Shown here: positions 1 through 8,449 of the stretch, piece after piece
Position numbering within the stretch: the first letter of the stretch is position 1
Layout of the letters: each line of letters starts with the position of its first letter
NCBI GenBank assembly: GCA_945883455.1
Contig: CAMCXJ010000005.1
Coordinates: forward strand, 1 to 30,260
DNA: 30,260 nt
Direction of reading: 5' to 3'
Source of the DNA: Prosthecobacter debontii
GTDB lineage: Bacteria; Verrucomicrobiota; Verrucomicrobiia; Verrucomicrobiales; Akkermansiaceae
Translations under genes and position numbers: made by a program
Notes under the pieces: model-generated
What the model was told of the DNA's origin: nothing
Databases searched by the model: none
The model's input: only the letters and a program-made list of their open reading frames with translations

Positions 1-114
1 GGCGAGGTTCACCAACAACACGCTTCCGAAGAAAAAGAAGCGCCGCCACTTCGCCGAGGAGCGAGGATGGAATGGCTTCGCTTCCGCGCCGGGAGTTGTT
101 TCGCTTTCGGCCAT
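1..114 (-). CDS. opgH: Glucans biosynthesis glucosyltransferase OpgH/MdoH, N-terminal fragment
   Basis: Only the first 38 codons are in the window; the gene runs off the left edge. The reading frame opens at ATG 114-112, which overlaps the TGA of the upstream gene by one base (TGATG), so the two are probably translationally coupled. The fragment has a short polar, cytoplasmic-looking stretch, a basic patch (AKWRR) and then the start of a hydrophobic segment (FFFFGSVLLVNLA), as expected just before the first membrane helix of OpgH. The identification rests mainly on position: opgH normally follows opgG, and the pair makes periplasmic glucans, OpgH polymerising glucose from UDP-glucose at the inner membrane. 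The cytoplasmic N-terminus is much shorter than the roughly 140 residues before the first helix in E. coli OpgH. Identity is inferred from context, since the catalytic domain is outside the window. Confidence 0.6.
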   Translation of the reverse strand, partial: MAESETTPGAEAKPFHPRSSAKWRRFFFFGSVLLVNLA

Positions 115-704
115 CAGTCGAAAAATATGAACCACACGACTCCGGCCACCACTGCCAGCACAAAGGCGAGGAACATGCGCTTGACGATGGGACTCCTGTC
201 CATCGTTTCCCACCACTGCGCCGCGCCGCTGCCGATCGCGTTGAGTTCAAGCGGTTTGGGCACCATGGTCAGCTCCGCGAATTGCGGGCCCGCCGCGAGG
301 TAAGAGCTGCGCATCGCCGCTACGAATTCATCCGGCCACGGTGCGGGCGTTAGGAAAACGCCCTGCCAGCGATCCGGCATCCCGGCTAGCAGCAGCGCCA
401 GCCTTCCGCGTGCTGCGAGCCGACCGTCTACCAGCGGAGCATCAAGCACCCGCTCTGTCCACACGCCGATTTCGGAAAGGGTTTCTTCCATCGCGAGTTT
501 CCGGGCGGTGCTCTCCGGCTCCTTTGCCCGCCGCGCGGAAGCCCGCCAGAGAATTCGCCTAACCAGTTCAGCAACCAGCAGGCGATTGCGGATCCGCAGC
601 GCACCGAGATAGGCCTCGACCGCCGCATAGGCATCCTCCCACTCCTCGAGCTCGGGTTCGCTCAGGGGGCGAAGGGAGTCTAGGGATTGATTCGGTAAAT
701 CCAT
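114..704 (-). CDS. Small C-terminally membrane-anchored protein between opgG and opgH
   Basis: 196 aa, family not recognised. Residues 1-165 are soluble and largely helical, rich in Glu, Arg and Ala, with an acidic start (PELEEWEDAYAAVEAYL). A single hydrophobic helix lies at the extreme C-terminus (about residues 174-195, MFLAFVLAVVAGVVWFIFF), so the protein looks tail-anchored with its bulk in the cytoplasm. The ATG at 704 lies inside the last codons of opgG (25-nt overlap), and its TGA overlaps the opgH ATG, so all three are probably co-translated. This suggests a partner of the glucan synthase. One possibility, inferred only from position and topology, is that it replaces the long cytoplasmic N-terminal region that OpgH lacks here. 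Confidence 0.75.
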   Translation of the reverse strand: MDLPNQSLDSLRPLSEPELEEWEDAYAAVEAYLGALRIRNRLLVAELVRRILWRASARRAKEPESTARKLAMEETLSEIGVWTERVLDAPLVDGRLAARGRLALLLAGMPDRWQGVFLTPAPWPDEFVAAMRSSYLAAGPQFAELTMVPKPLELNAIGSGAAQWWETMDRSPIVKRMFLAFVLAVVAGVVWFIFFD

Positions 705-2230
705 GTTTCGGTCAGGAAATCGCCATCCCTCTTCAGCGCGGCCCGCAGCTCTACGGCACCGACATCGGCCAGTTTCCCGCCTTCCTCCGCAGGCAGGATC
801 TGGAAGCCAAGCCTGATACGGCCATCAGAAATCGGTTGCACCGCAATCCCCTGGATGCGGACTTTTCCAGCCGCGTCGCCGCCAGCTTCCACGAGCGCCT
901 CCGGCATCGCGCCGTCCTTGCCTGTGAGATTCGTTCCCTCGAACTCGACGATCATTGTCCGCTGCTCTGGCTGCCATTCGTGCGTGCCAGTCCGCGTTGC
1001 TACCACATACCCGCCGGCTTCTGAGGGATCTGTTTCCATCGTCCAGTGTTGGCGATACTGGAACTCAAGGCGGTCGCCCGGTTTCGGGGAATTTTTCGGA
1101 ACCCACATCGCCACGGAATTATCCGCCAGCTCGTTTCCGGTTGGGATTTCCATCAGCATCACGCTGCCCGCACCCCAGTCGGAGGTCGGCTCGATCCACA
1201 GCGAGGGGCGGTGATCGTAGGCGGCCTCGCCGTCCTCATAGGCGCTGAAGCGGCGGTCGCGCTGGAGAAGGCCGAAGCCGTCACATTTCTCCATGTTGAA
1301 AAAGCTGAACTGCAGGTTGCCGGTATCGTTGCAGATCGGTCGCCAGATGCGCTCGCCGGTGCCCATGCGGATCGCGAGGCCGTCCGAGTCATGCACCTCG
1401 GGGCGGAAATCATCGAAGCGGCGGCGTGAGTTTTCGCCGAACCAGAACATACTCGACATCGGCGCGATGCCTAGGCGCTTCACTTCTTTGCGGGTGAACA
1501 GCACCGCGCGCACCGACATGATTGTATCCTCGCCTGGTATGATCGAAAACTCATACGCGCCGGAATACGAAGGTCCGTCGAGAAGGGCAAACATTACCGC
1601 CCGGTCGGCTCCTTCTTCCGGCTTTTTCAGCCAGAATTCTCGGAACATCGGAAACTCCTCCGTCACGCCCTCGGCTCCGGTGTCCACCGCGATGCCCCTT
1701 GCGGAAATCCCGTATTTCTGCCCCTTGCCCAGCGCGCGCCAGTAGCTCGCTCCTTGGAAAACCACTAGCTCGTCGAACACCGCCGGATCATTCAGAGGCG
1801 CGTGCAGGCGTAACCCCGCGAACCCGCCGTCTGCCGGCAGCTCGCCATGATTTTTAATCAACGGGCCGTAGTTGAAATACGCCTCTGAAAGCCGGACGCG
1901 CTGGCGGTGCGTGTCCGTGAACTCGTTGATCCCCACTGGCTCGCGGAACAGGTAACCCGGATGGAAGAACATCGCGCGGAACGGCAGATTCTCTCCGCCC
2001 CAAAGCGCCCGCTCGGGATCAAAGCGAATGTCGCGGTATTGGTCATAGGTCAGCGCCTTCATCCACTCTGGCAGGGACTCTTTGTCAGGTGCCACATATC
2101 CTCGGTTTGCGAGATCGCGCGCGCGGCTCTCAATCATCCCGAAATCCACTCCTTCTCGCGACCAATCTTGGCCATACGCAAAACCCAAACTCAAGAACAA
2201 TGACACTAACGAAATAATACGCTTTGGCAC
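680..2230 (-). CDS. opgG: Glucans biosynthesis protein G (periplasmic)
   Basis: 516 aa, close to the usual length of OpgG/MdoG, a periplasmic protein needed to make or branch osmoregulated periplasmic glucans. An N-terminal signal peptide is visible (about residues 1-20, IISLVSLFLSLGFAYG before QDW). The family pattern follows: ARDLANRGYVAP, then LTYDQYRDIRFDPERALW, then FHPGYLFREPVGINEF, with later blocks such as FGENSRRRFDDFRPEVHDSDGL and SLWIEPTSDWGAGSVMLMEIP. The start is GTG at 2230-2228; no other in-frame start keeps the signal peptide intact. It is first in an overlapping operon with the 196-aa membrane protein and opgH, and a possible promoter sits directly upstream. The family assignment is secure. 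Confidence 0.93.
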   Translation of the reverse strand: MPKRIISLVSLFLSLGFAYGQDWSREGVDFGMIESRARDLANRGYVAPDKESLPEWMKALTYDQYRDIRFDPERALWGGENLPFRAMFFHPGYLFREPVGINEFTDTHRQRVRLSEAYFNYGPLIKNHGELPADGGFAGLRLHAPLNDPAVFDELVVFQGASYWRALGKGQKYGISARGIAVDTGAEGVTEEFPMFREFWLKKPEEGADRAVMFALLDGPSYSGAYEFSIIPGEDTIMSVRAVLFTRKEVKRLGIAPMSSMFWFGENSRRRFDDFRPEVHDSDGLAIRMGTGERIWRPICNDTGNLQFSFFNMEKCDGFGLLQRDRRFSAYEDGEAAYDHRPSLWIEPTSDWGAGSVMLMEIPTGNELADNSVAMWVPKNSPKPGDRLEFQYRQHWTMETDPSEAGGYVVATRTGTHEWQPEQRTMIVEFEGTNLTGKDGAMPEALVEAGGDAAGKVRIQGIAVQPISDGRIRLGFQILPAEEGGKLADVGAVELRAALKRDGDFLTETWIYRINP

Positions 2231-2236
2231 GCCCGC

Positions 2237-2267
2237 ATTTTAAGTAGCTTCCCCGACGGAAAGTCAA
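2237..2267 (-). promoter_or_regulatory. Possible sigma-70-type promoter of opgG
   Basis: On the minus strand there is TTGACT (2267-2262) and an A/T-rich TAAAAT (2242-2237) 19 bases downstream; shifting the second box to TTAAAA gives an 18-base spacing. Transcription would start about at the GTG codon of opgG, giving an almost leaderless message. No Shine-Dalgarno sequence precedes the GTG. This is a pattern match only; the spacing is longer than ideal. Confidence 0.3.
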
Positions 2268-2289
2268 GGACGGTGAATGACCTGCCGCA

Positions 2290-4125
2290 TCAGAACGGCC
2301 AGATCAGTGGGATGATAGGGCAGGCGATCAAGATACAGATCACATTTAGCGGAATACCCATACGGAGGTAGTCGGAAAAACGGTAACCGCCGGGGCCGTA
2401 AACCATCATGTGCGTCTGGTATCCCATTGGCAGAGCGAACGCGGTGGAGGCGGCCACGGTGACTGCCATGATGAAAGGCCATGCGTCCACGCCCATCTCT
2501 CCTGCGAGGCGGACGACGATGGGTATCATCATCACGGCAGTGGCGTTGTTCGATAGAACCTCTGTTAGTGTCAGAGTGAAAATGAAGACCAGCCATAGCA
2601 TCACGTAGGGCAGTATCCCTGGCGAAACAAAACCGTTCGCCCCGTCGACTAGCCGTCCCGCAAGCCACTCGGCGGTGCCCGTAGTTTGCATGGCCATGCC
2701 GAGACCGAGCAGGCCGTAAAGCATCAGTAGCACCTGCCAATCCACGCTTTCATATGCCTCACGCGGCGTAAGTATCCCTGACCACAGCAGAGCGAGTGCT
2801 CCGACCAGAGCTGCATAATGGATGGGAATGGAGGGAACGCCGAGGTTCATACGGCTGAGCAGATCCGTGACCGTGACGGTGATTACCACCGCCGCCAAAA
2901 CACTCCATGAGAATACGATCGGCCAACGGCGCACCGGCGGTGCTGGCAGATCACCGCGCTTCGCTTCCGGCGCGTCGGTGAGCACGAAGTCACGTGTCGC
3001 CTTGAGCTCGGGCAGGTTGTTTACCGCTGTGATGACGAGCAGGGTGTCCCCGCGCTCGATCTCGATCTCCGCCATGCGGCTGGTGATGTTTAGCCCGTTG
3101 CGATGCACCGCCAGCACGACGCAGTTGTAACGCTGGCGGAAATCCGAGGCGGCCAGCGTCCGCCCGACGATCGACGACTCATTCGGCACCACCAGCTCGG
3201 AGACGATACCATCGACTACAGAAAGCTCCTGCGCGCCGATATCACGGAACAGCTCCTCTGCCTTTGCAGCTCCACCTTTGCGGCGATGCAAGGCGACTAA
3301 GAAACGGTCGTTGCGCTCCACGCTTACCTCGCTGAGTGGCACCATAAGGCGCGCGCCTCGACGACGGATTTCTAGCACATGGATTCCCGTGTCTCGGCTA
3401 CCGAGCTGCGTATCGAAAAGTTTTTTTCCGATCAGCGCCGAGCCCTCGCTGATGAGTAAGTGATGCAGCGGCGTGGTCCGATGATCGATCTCTAGACTAC
3501 CGGTGATCGAGGAGCGCGAGGGCAGTAGCTTCGGTCCGAAAACGACTAGGTAGGCGATGCCGGCAATCGCCAAGGGGATTCCCACCGGGGCGAGGGCGAA
3601 CATCGACATGGTTTCGAGTCCCATATCTTTCAGTGTCCCGTTCACCAAGAGGTTGGTGGAGGTTCCGATCAGTGTGCAGCAGCCGCCGAGGATGGAGGAA
3701 TAGGAAAGCGGAATCAGCAGCTTGGAAGCGGGGATATCCTTCGCTCGGGCGAAGCCGAGCGCGACGGGAAGTAGGATCGCGACGATGGCGGTGTTGTTCA
3801 TCCATGCGCTGAAGAACGTAGCGACCACGGAGAAGGCGAAGATGGATGCGCGGACGCCGCCGTTCACACGTCGCTGGAGCAAGCGCCCGATCTGATCCAC
3901 CGCACCGGATTTTTCCAGTGCCCCGCCGATCACGAAGAGCGCGGCGATGGTCAGCGGCGCTTCGTTGCGGAAGACGGAGGACATGTCTTTCATATCGACC
4001 AATCCGAGCGCGACGAGAAGGCACAGGATGGAGAGCGCGAGCACGTCGGGTGGAGCCCACTCCCGGATAAATGCCACCAGCGTCAGCAAGACGACAAGTA
4101 GAGTAAATGCGATATCCTGGTTCAT
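2290..4125 (-). CDS. SLC13/DASS-type anion permease with two RCK_C domains
   Basis: About 611 aa from the ATG at 4125. The layout is a block of N-terminal membrane helices (residues 1-190), two soluble TrkA-C/RCK_C-like domains in tandem (about 200-285 and 295-380; for example LGSRDTGIHVLEIRRRG and SDFRQRYNCVVLAVHRNG), then a second membrane block. This arrangement is typical of the SLC13 permeases often annotated as citrate, sulfate or dicarboxylate transporters. Helical blocks include WMNNTAIVAILLPVALGFA and LSNNATAVMMIPIVV, the duplicated NNTA/NNAT signature of the fold. The substrate cannot be told from sequence. An ATG 10 codons upstream (4155) is possible, but the 4125 start begins directly before the first helix and has AGGCGG nearby. 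The gene follows the small lipoprotein gene by 66 bases, so it may end the secretin operon. Confidence 0.88.
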   Translation of the reverse strand: MNQDIAFTLLVVLLTLVAFIREWAPPDVLALSILCLLVALGLVDMKDMSSVFRNEAPLTIAALFVIGGALEKSGAVDQIGRLLQRRVNGGVRASIFAFSVVATFFSAWMNNTAIVAILLPVALGFARAKDIPASKLLIPLSYSSILGGCCTLIGTSTNLLVNGTLKDMGLETMSMFALAPVGIPLAIAGIAYLVVFGPKLLPSRSSITGSLEIDHRTTPLHHLLISEGSALIGKKLFDTQLGSRDTGIHVLEIRRRGARLMVPLSEVSVERNDRFLVALHRRKGGAAKAEELFRDIGAQELSVVDGIVSELVVPNESSIVGRTLAASDFRQRYNCVVLAVHRNGLNITSRMAEIEIERGDTLLVITAVNNLPELKATRDFVLTDAPEAKRGDLPAPPVRRWPIVFSWSVLAAVVITVTVTDLLSRMNLGVPSIPIHYAALVGALALLWSGILTPREAYESVDWQVLLMLYGLLGLGMAMQTTGTAEWLAGRLVDGANGFVSPGILPYVMLWLVFIFTLTLTEVLSNNATAVMMIPIVVRLAGEMGVDAWPFIMAVTVAASTAFALPMGYQTHMMVYGPGGYRFSDYLRMGIPLNVICILIACPIIPLIWPF

Positions 4126-4191
4126 TATCCGCCTGTGAAAACTGATCTTACACACACCGCCGAACGGCGTGGCACGGGATAGCGTAACGCA

Positions 4192-4341
4192 TCAATGAGC
4201 CGCCTCATCCCCGGAGTGTTCGGCATGAGACTCGCCGTGACCGTGAAGGCGCTTGGTGCCTTCCGGGCCGTCGAATTCATGACGCTCGCAGGCGGCAAGA
4301 CCGAAGGCGACAAGTAAGGCAAGCAGTGCGAAACGTTTCAT
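4192..4341 (-). CDS. Small His-rich lipoprotein
   Basis: 49 codons, easily missed because of its length. The N-terminus is a classic lipoprotein signal: MKR, a hydrophobic core (FALLALLVAFG) and the lipobox LAAC at residues 16-19. The mature part is only about 31 residues, highly charged and rich in His, Glu and Gly (HGHGESHAEH), ending in His. The ATG at 4341-4339 overlaps the TGA of the preceding 40-codon ORF (ATGA), which supports real translation and coupling. It lies downstream of a secretin and a bitopic envelope protein in the same direction. Small lipoproteins next to secretins are sometimes pilotins, but this one is shorter than known pilotins, so a pilotin role is only a guess. The His cluster could bind metal. 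Confidence 0.72.
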   Translation of the reverse strand: MKRFALLALLVAFGLAACERHEFDGPEGTKRLHGHGESHAEHSGDEAAH

Positions 4342-4460
4342 CGGACTTTTTTTAACTGGTTTCCGTTGATTGGCAACCCCGTTTCGCCACCGTAGAAAGG
4401 TTTGCTGGAAGGATATTTCTTGATGCTTTCGTTTGCGATTTCACCGATATCCGGTGGCAC
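4338..4460 (-). CDS. Candidate 40-aa small protein coupled to the lipoprotein gene
   Basis: A GTG-initiated frame begins 9 bases after the stop of the 511-aa envelope protein and ends with a TGA overlapping the lipoprotein ATG (ATGA). The peptide is hydrophilic, with PPDIGEIANESIKKYPSS near the start and FYGGETGLPING later, then a basic tail (KKVR). It looks like a natural protein rather than a random translation. It lies in the same frame as the gene before it, so it could instead be the far end of that protein beyond an in-frame TGA. Operon position and the ATGA overlap are the main support; no family is recognised. Confidence 0.45.
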   Translation of the reverse strand: MPPDIGEIANESIKKYPSSKPFYGGETGLPINGNQLKKVR

Positions 4461-4469
4461 CTCGCGCGC

Positions 4470-6005
4470 TCACTCTCCCTGAATTAGCTCCTCGAAGGAA
4501 TCCTGCGGGGCCCCTTGTTCGGCAGCGGATGGCTTTTTTTGGGAGCTGGTGTCCATGTATTGTGTCCTGAAATTATCCTCGGGTATGGCACTCGTTCCGC
4601 TGATTTCCACCTCAATCCAGCGGTATCCCTCGTGCACTTCTCCGAACATCTTCGCCAGTTTATCGTCACCACAGGCAATCACAGTGGTATTAGGTATGCC
4701 GATACGGAGTTTCCCATTGATCGTGCCACCCTCGCCATTAATGAGCTCCCCGCGAACGACCATTTTGCCGCGTTCAACGAGATTGATGCCGGATATGTGG
4801 GATATTTGCCCGGTTCTTTTGATAATCAGAGTGACATCGTCGTCAAAGAACGGCATTTCATACCAACGGTCATTGAAGGCTAGAGCCAGGCTCTGCATGA
4901 ACTTGAATCCCGACATATCAATTCGTGATTCCAAGGCATTTGTAGCGGTCAACTCCAGTCTCGCGCTTTCCGGGGAGTCGACGTCGAAGCTGAGAAAGTT
5001 GGATTCAGGAGTCTCCACACTGTCGATCCTACCTACAAAAAATCGCTCCAGATCGCTGCCTAACAGAGTGGCAAGTGGGAAACCGGATAGTTTAGCCGAA
5101 AGCGTATGCGTTCCATCATCGCTGTTAGGACTCAGCGACCCCGAGAAATCGATGAACTCTCCCGATGATTTTAGATCATTAGTTCCGGGAATACCGAGCC
5201 GCATGGCCTGAATCTGCAGCTCTGAATTCCGAACCTTGATATATGAGCGATCAAGCGCTAGCGCCGGCCAACCGGTTAGCTTCAAAAGGCCGCCATTCAA
5301 ACGCAAATCCGATTGTCCTGCGACCAAAGCGGGGAACAGCGACCCCTCTGCGCCAGATAGTCCGCCGCAGGCTCCGAAACTGATGTCCAATGAAGATGTG
5401 GCGTAGCGGGAAAATTTGACCGGGAGGGCACCCGCTGGCTTTGGCACGTGCCTGACCGGACTGGATGGATCTGATGCTTTAAGCGATAGCTTTGCGGAGA
5501 GAGCCACGATTTCATCGCCTCCGAAAGTAGCGCCGGTAAAAGTCGATGGAGAGATTACGGCTGTGATCGAACGCAGCTCCAGCTCGTCCAAAACGTTACC
5601 TTCGGGCCATGTGAAATTCGTTTTGCTTGCGATAGCCTCTAAAGGATTCATGCGGAACTGCTCCATCGCCACGACGGCACCGCTCGCAGCCTCCAGCTTG
5701 CCGATCAACGATTTCCGGTATGCGGCGCTGTTCACAAAAAGGATACCGATACCTACCGCCAGCAAGATCAGTGAGAGGAGCAGAACCCCGCCGACAATCT
5801 GGACGATCTGAACGCGCTTTTTTAGCCTGGTTTCATTGTCTACAGTCTGATCCGTCCGCCTCCTGCGTTTTTTCATCTTCAGTGCCTGGCTACCATCTGA
5901 ACGGGTTACGAGTTCGGGCGGCGGTTTGGCCTCCTTGCGCCTTTTGAGGCGATTCATCATCTCATCGATGGTGTATTTATCCTTATCGCTGTGAGGCAGG
6001 GGCAT
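4470..6005 (-). CDS. Bitopic envelope protein, AsmA/GspN-like periplasmic domain
   Basis: 511 aa from the ATG at 6005. A cytoplasmic N-terminus of about 65 residues is rich in Lys/Arg (MNRLKRRKEAK, KMKKRRRR). One transmembrane helix follows (about 66-92, GGVLLLSLILLAVGIGILFV). The rest is a long extracytoplasmic region rich in beta-type alternation, with phrases such as LRLNGGLLKLTGWPALALD and VVRGELINGEGGTINGKLRIG, resembling AsmA- or GspN-like proteins. This likeness is by eye, not by search. It follows the secretin gene directly. A TTG start at 6032 would overlap the secretin stop (TTGA) and add nine residues, so the start is uncertain. A partner for the secretin in the inner membrane and periplasm is the simplest reading. 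Confidence 0.72.
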   Translation of the reverse strand: MPLPHSDKDKYTIDEMMNRLKRRKEAKPPPELVTRSDGSQALKMKKRRRRTDQTVDNETRLKKRVQIVQIVGGVLLLSLILLAVGIGILFVNSAAYRKSLIGKLEAASGAVVAMEQFRMNPLEAIASKTNFTWPEGNVLDELELRSITAVISPSTFTGATFGGDEIVALSAKLSLKASDPSSPVRHVPKPAGALPVKFSRYATSSLDISFGACGGLSGAEGSLFPALVAGQSDLRLNGGLLKLTGWPALALDRSYIKVRNSELQIQAMRLGIPGTNDLKSSGEFIDFSGSLSPNSDDGTHTLSAKLSGFPLATLLGSDLERFFVGRIDSVETPESNFLSFDVDSPESARLELTATNALESRIDMSGFKFMQSLALAFNDRWYEMPFFDDDVTLIIKRTGQISHISGINLVERGKMVVRGELINGEGGTINGKLRIGIPNTTVIACGDDKLAKMFGEVHEGYRWIEVEISGTSAIPEDNFRTQYMDTSSQKKPSAAEQGAPQDSFEELIQGE

Positions 6006-6028
6006 GGGGTCGGTCTGGATTCGGGTAA

Positions 6029-8449
6029 TCAACGTTCACGAAATGGCCGCCCGGTCGGATCGAGAAGCTCAACTTGCACCAGAAACAGGACAGCAGTGGA
6101 GCGGGTGCTTTCTGCTTCGGATTGGAAAAGCCTGCCGACGACTGGAATGTCACCCAGTATGGGGGTTTTATCCTGAACATCCGTAACCTCTTGCTTGAGC
6201 ATTCCGCCGATTACGATGGTGGCGCCATCGGCGACGACGAGGTTCGAGTCCGCCCTGCGGATGCTGAAAATGGGCATCAGTATTGCGTTCTCGGTCAATT
6301 GTGTAGTAACCGAGCCGAAGATACCGGCGTCCGTGGTGTTGATCGGGCTGCCATAATTTACAAAACCGTCGAAATCAATAATTTCGGGTTTTAGGCTGAC
6401 ATCGACATATCGACGCTTGGCATCTGCGACAGGCAAGACCTCCAGCTTGATGCCTAGGTCGCGTTGTTCGAACGCGGTGGGTGTGGCTGGAGTGACGATT
6501 GTGCTAGTGGTGCCTCCACCCCCCCCGCTCGGCAGTTCCGGGGGTTCATATTCGGTGGGATAGATGAATTCTTCCACGATGAAAATGGAGGCAGCCTGAC
6601 CGCTGCGGGTGGTGACCGAAGGTTGTGCCATCATATCTACACCGGTTTTTTGGTCGAGACCGCGCATCAGCATTTGTATCGTGGCATCCCCGACAGCCCC
6701 GTTCACACCGAAGACACCCGGAGCCCGGTTTTCGCTCTGCCTGGCGCCGGAGGAACCTGCAGCGATTAATGAATCAAGTGTATCCCCGCTGATCGCCCCG
6801 TCACCGCTCCGGTTGCCAGCGGTAATGGGATTCGTAGGGAAAAGAACACCCGGAGGATTGGTGATGTCGGTGATCGCAGAGCCGTTGCCCGTTGTTCCGC
6901 CGGAAAGATTCAGATTGCTCGCGCCGGGTATCCAGCTGTCTCCACCGAAAGTGAAAGTGTTTAGCATCCAGTCGAAGCCGATCTCTTTAAGCTTTTCCTG
7001 CTCTACTTTCAGCATCGTCACGCGGACCGCGACGGAAACCGGTTCGGTTTGCGCGATTGAATCGATGATCTGCTCGATCACATCGAGGTTTGCCTCCGTA
7101 TTTACGATTCGCAGTGTATTGGTGGAGGCGTTGAGAGAGGCGGAAGCCCCCTCGGCGAAGGTAATGCCCTGCTGTGCGAGAGCCTCCTGTACCCCCAGCC
7201 GTCTCGCCAGAAGCCCGCCTTTGCCCAAATCGGTATTGAAGATGTCTTCCGTCTCATTGCTCTCCACCGCGCCGGAAGAAAGATTGCTGAGGAAATCTGC
7301 CGGAACCCGATACGTCCTGGCTACCATCTCGTTGGTGTCCATGCCGACGGGCGAGATCGTGACTGCGAACTCATCCGTGCGGAAAATCGTTCTGGTGGCT
7401 CCGTTGATGTATTTCAGGATCGTCGCGACCGGAACGTTCTTGACCTGCATGTTGAAGCGTTTGGTAAAGATATCCTTACCGGGCGATTGGTTCAGATCCC
7501 CCACATTGACCGCGATGTTGATGCCCTTGCGTGCGGGATCGAGTTCAAAGGTGTCGTTCTCGGCGGCGCGCAGTTGCAACAGTTCCACCGCATCCGTCAG
7601 ATTCGCCTCCTGCAGGCGGAACTCGGGAATGATGATGCGTTCGATCTTGGCGGAAAGGGGAACGGTGAAACCTAAGTCGGAATCGAGACGGCCTGTTTCG
7701 GCGGCATCCGGAACGATAAGCTCGGGAGCTAGCGGCAGTTCCCAGCCACCGTCCACATCGGACAGCATCTCGGCGCGTGTGTGATCCCGCGCGGAGTTTG
7801 AATAGGCGCTTTTTTCCGCGGCAACCCTCTCCAGACCGCGGCGCGCCGCATTGTTGTGCGGATCGATCCGGTTGATCTCCTCATAATGTTTGCGTGCGGC
7901 ATCGAATTTACCCAGGTCGAACGCGCCCTGCGCCATGTAGAGCAGCCTGCGCACCGCATCAATGTCTGCTGCGTGCTCCTTTGTAAGCGCGGGATTGGTG
8001 CGGATCGGATCGTCAAGTTCCGAACGAAAGGCGTTCGCCATCGGATCGCTGGGAGCGACTTCGTCGGCCAGCACGTTGTCCACGACCGCTTTGGCATCCG
8101 CGACACCGCCTTTCCGGGATAGTTCGCGTCCGAATTCTACGGAAGCTTGGGAGTAGCGCTGGGTGGCCGCCGCTTTCAGTTCCGCTGTGGCCGGGGCATT
8201 CGGAAACGCGTCGATGGCTCCCCCGTAAGCTTCCATGGCTTGTTTAAATTTACCGGCTTGGTATGCCTCGTCCCCTTTTAAAAGGAGTATCTGCGCTTCT
8301 TGGACGGATGCTTGCCGCCTTTCTAGTTCGCGCTGTGCAAGAGCAGAATGAGCGGTTTCGTTTTGGGAAAAAACCGTTCCCGCAAACAAAATCGGAACCA
8401 CGACCGCCAGATAGCGAGGAGGAAATTCGTAACGGAGGTTGCTCAGCAT
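6029..8449 (-). CDS. Outer-membrane secretin with N-terminal TPR region
   Basis: 806 aa. Order of parts: signal peptide (about 1-28, ending FAGTVFSQ), helical TPR-like repeats (about 50-110 and 160-205; KGDEAYQAGKFKQAMEAYGGAI, AARKHYEEINRIDPHNNAA), an STN/N0-type domain (about 270-350), an N1-like domain (about 430-490), and the secretin barrel domain (about 560-790). The barrel carries AQPSVTTRSGQAA and the C-terminal signature VIGGMLKQEVTDVQDKTPILGDIPVVGRLF. Secretins form the outer-membrane gate of type II secretion, type IV pili and related systems. The TPR-plus-secretin layout resembles the Amuc_1098-type pilus secretin of Akkermansia, but no pilus motor or pilin genes are in view, so the system is not identified. 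It is first in an operon with a bitopic AsmA/GspN-like protein and two tiny genes. Confidence 0.92.
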   Translation of the reverse strand: MLSNLRYEFPPRYLAVVVPILFAGTVFSQNETAHSALAQRELERRQASVQEAQILLLKGDEAYQAGKFKQAMEAYGGAIDAFPNAPATAELKAAATQRYSQASVEFGRELSRKGGVADAKAVVDNVLADEVAPSDPMANAFRSELDDPIRTNPALTKEHAADIDAVRRLLYMAQGAFDLGKFDAARKHYEEINRIDPHNNAARRGLERVAAEKSAYSNSARDHTRAEMLSDVDGGWELPLAPELIVPDAAETGRLDSDLGFTVPLSAKIERIIIPEFRLQEANLTDAVELLQLRAAENDTFELDPARKGINIAVNVGDLNQSPGKDIFTKRFNMQVKNVPVATILKYINGATRTIFRTDEFAVTISPVGMDTNEMVARTYRVPADFLSNLSSGAVESNETEDIFNTDLGKGGLLARRLGVQEALAQQGITFAEGASASLNASTNTLRIVNTEANLDVIEQIIDSIAQTEPVSVAVRVTMLKVEQEKLKEIGFDWMLNTFTFGGDSWIPGASNLNLSGGTTGNGSAITDITNPPGVLFPTNPITAGNRSGDGAISGDTLDSLIAAGSSGARQSENRAPGVFGVNGAVGDATIQMLMRGLDQKTGVDMMAQPSVTTRSGQAASIFIVEEFIYPTEYEPPELPSGGGGGTTSTIVTPATPTAFEQRDLGIKLEVLPVADAKRRYVDVSLKPEIIDFDGFVNYGSPINTTDAGIFGSVTTQLTENAILMPIFSIRRADSNLVVADGATIVIGGMLKQEVTDVQDKTPILGDIPVVGRLFQSEAESTRSTAVLFLVQVELLDPTGRPFRER

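Noticed and set aside
4163..4176. Small hairpin CGCCG-AA-CGGCG after the lipoprotein gene, as a possible terminator.
   Set aside because: The stem is short and no T-run follows on the minus strand.
4125..4322. A 65-aa minus-strand frame over the lipoprotein region.
   Set aside because: It is out of frame with the lipoprotein, which has a much better signal peptide, lipobox and operon overlap.
6609..7784. A 391-aa plus-strand ORF opposite the secretin.
   Set aside because: It is Ser/Arg-rich with no motif and lies wholly antisense to a clear secretin gene.
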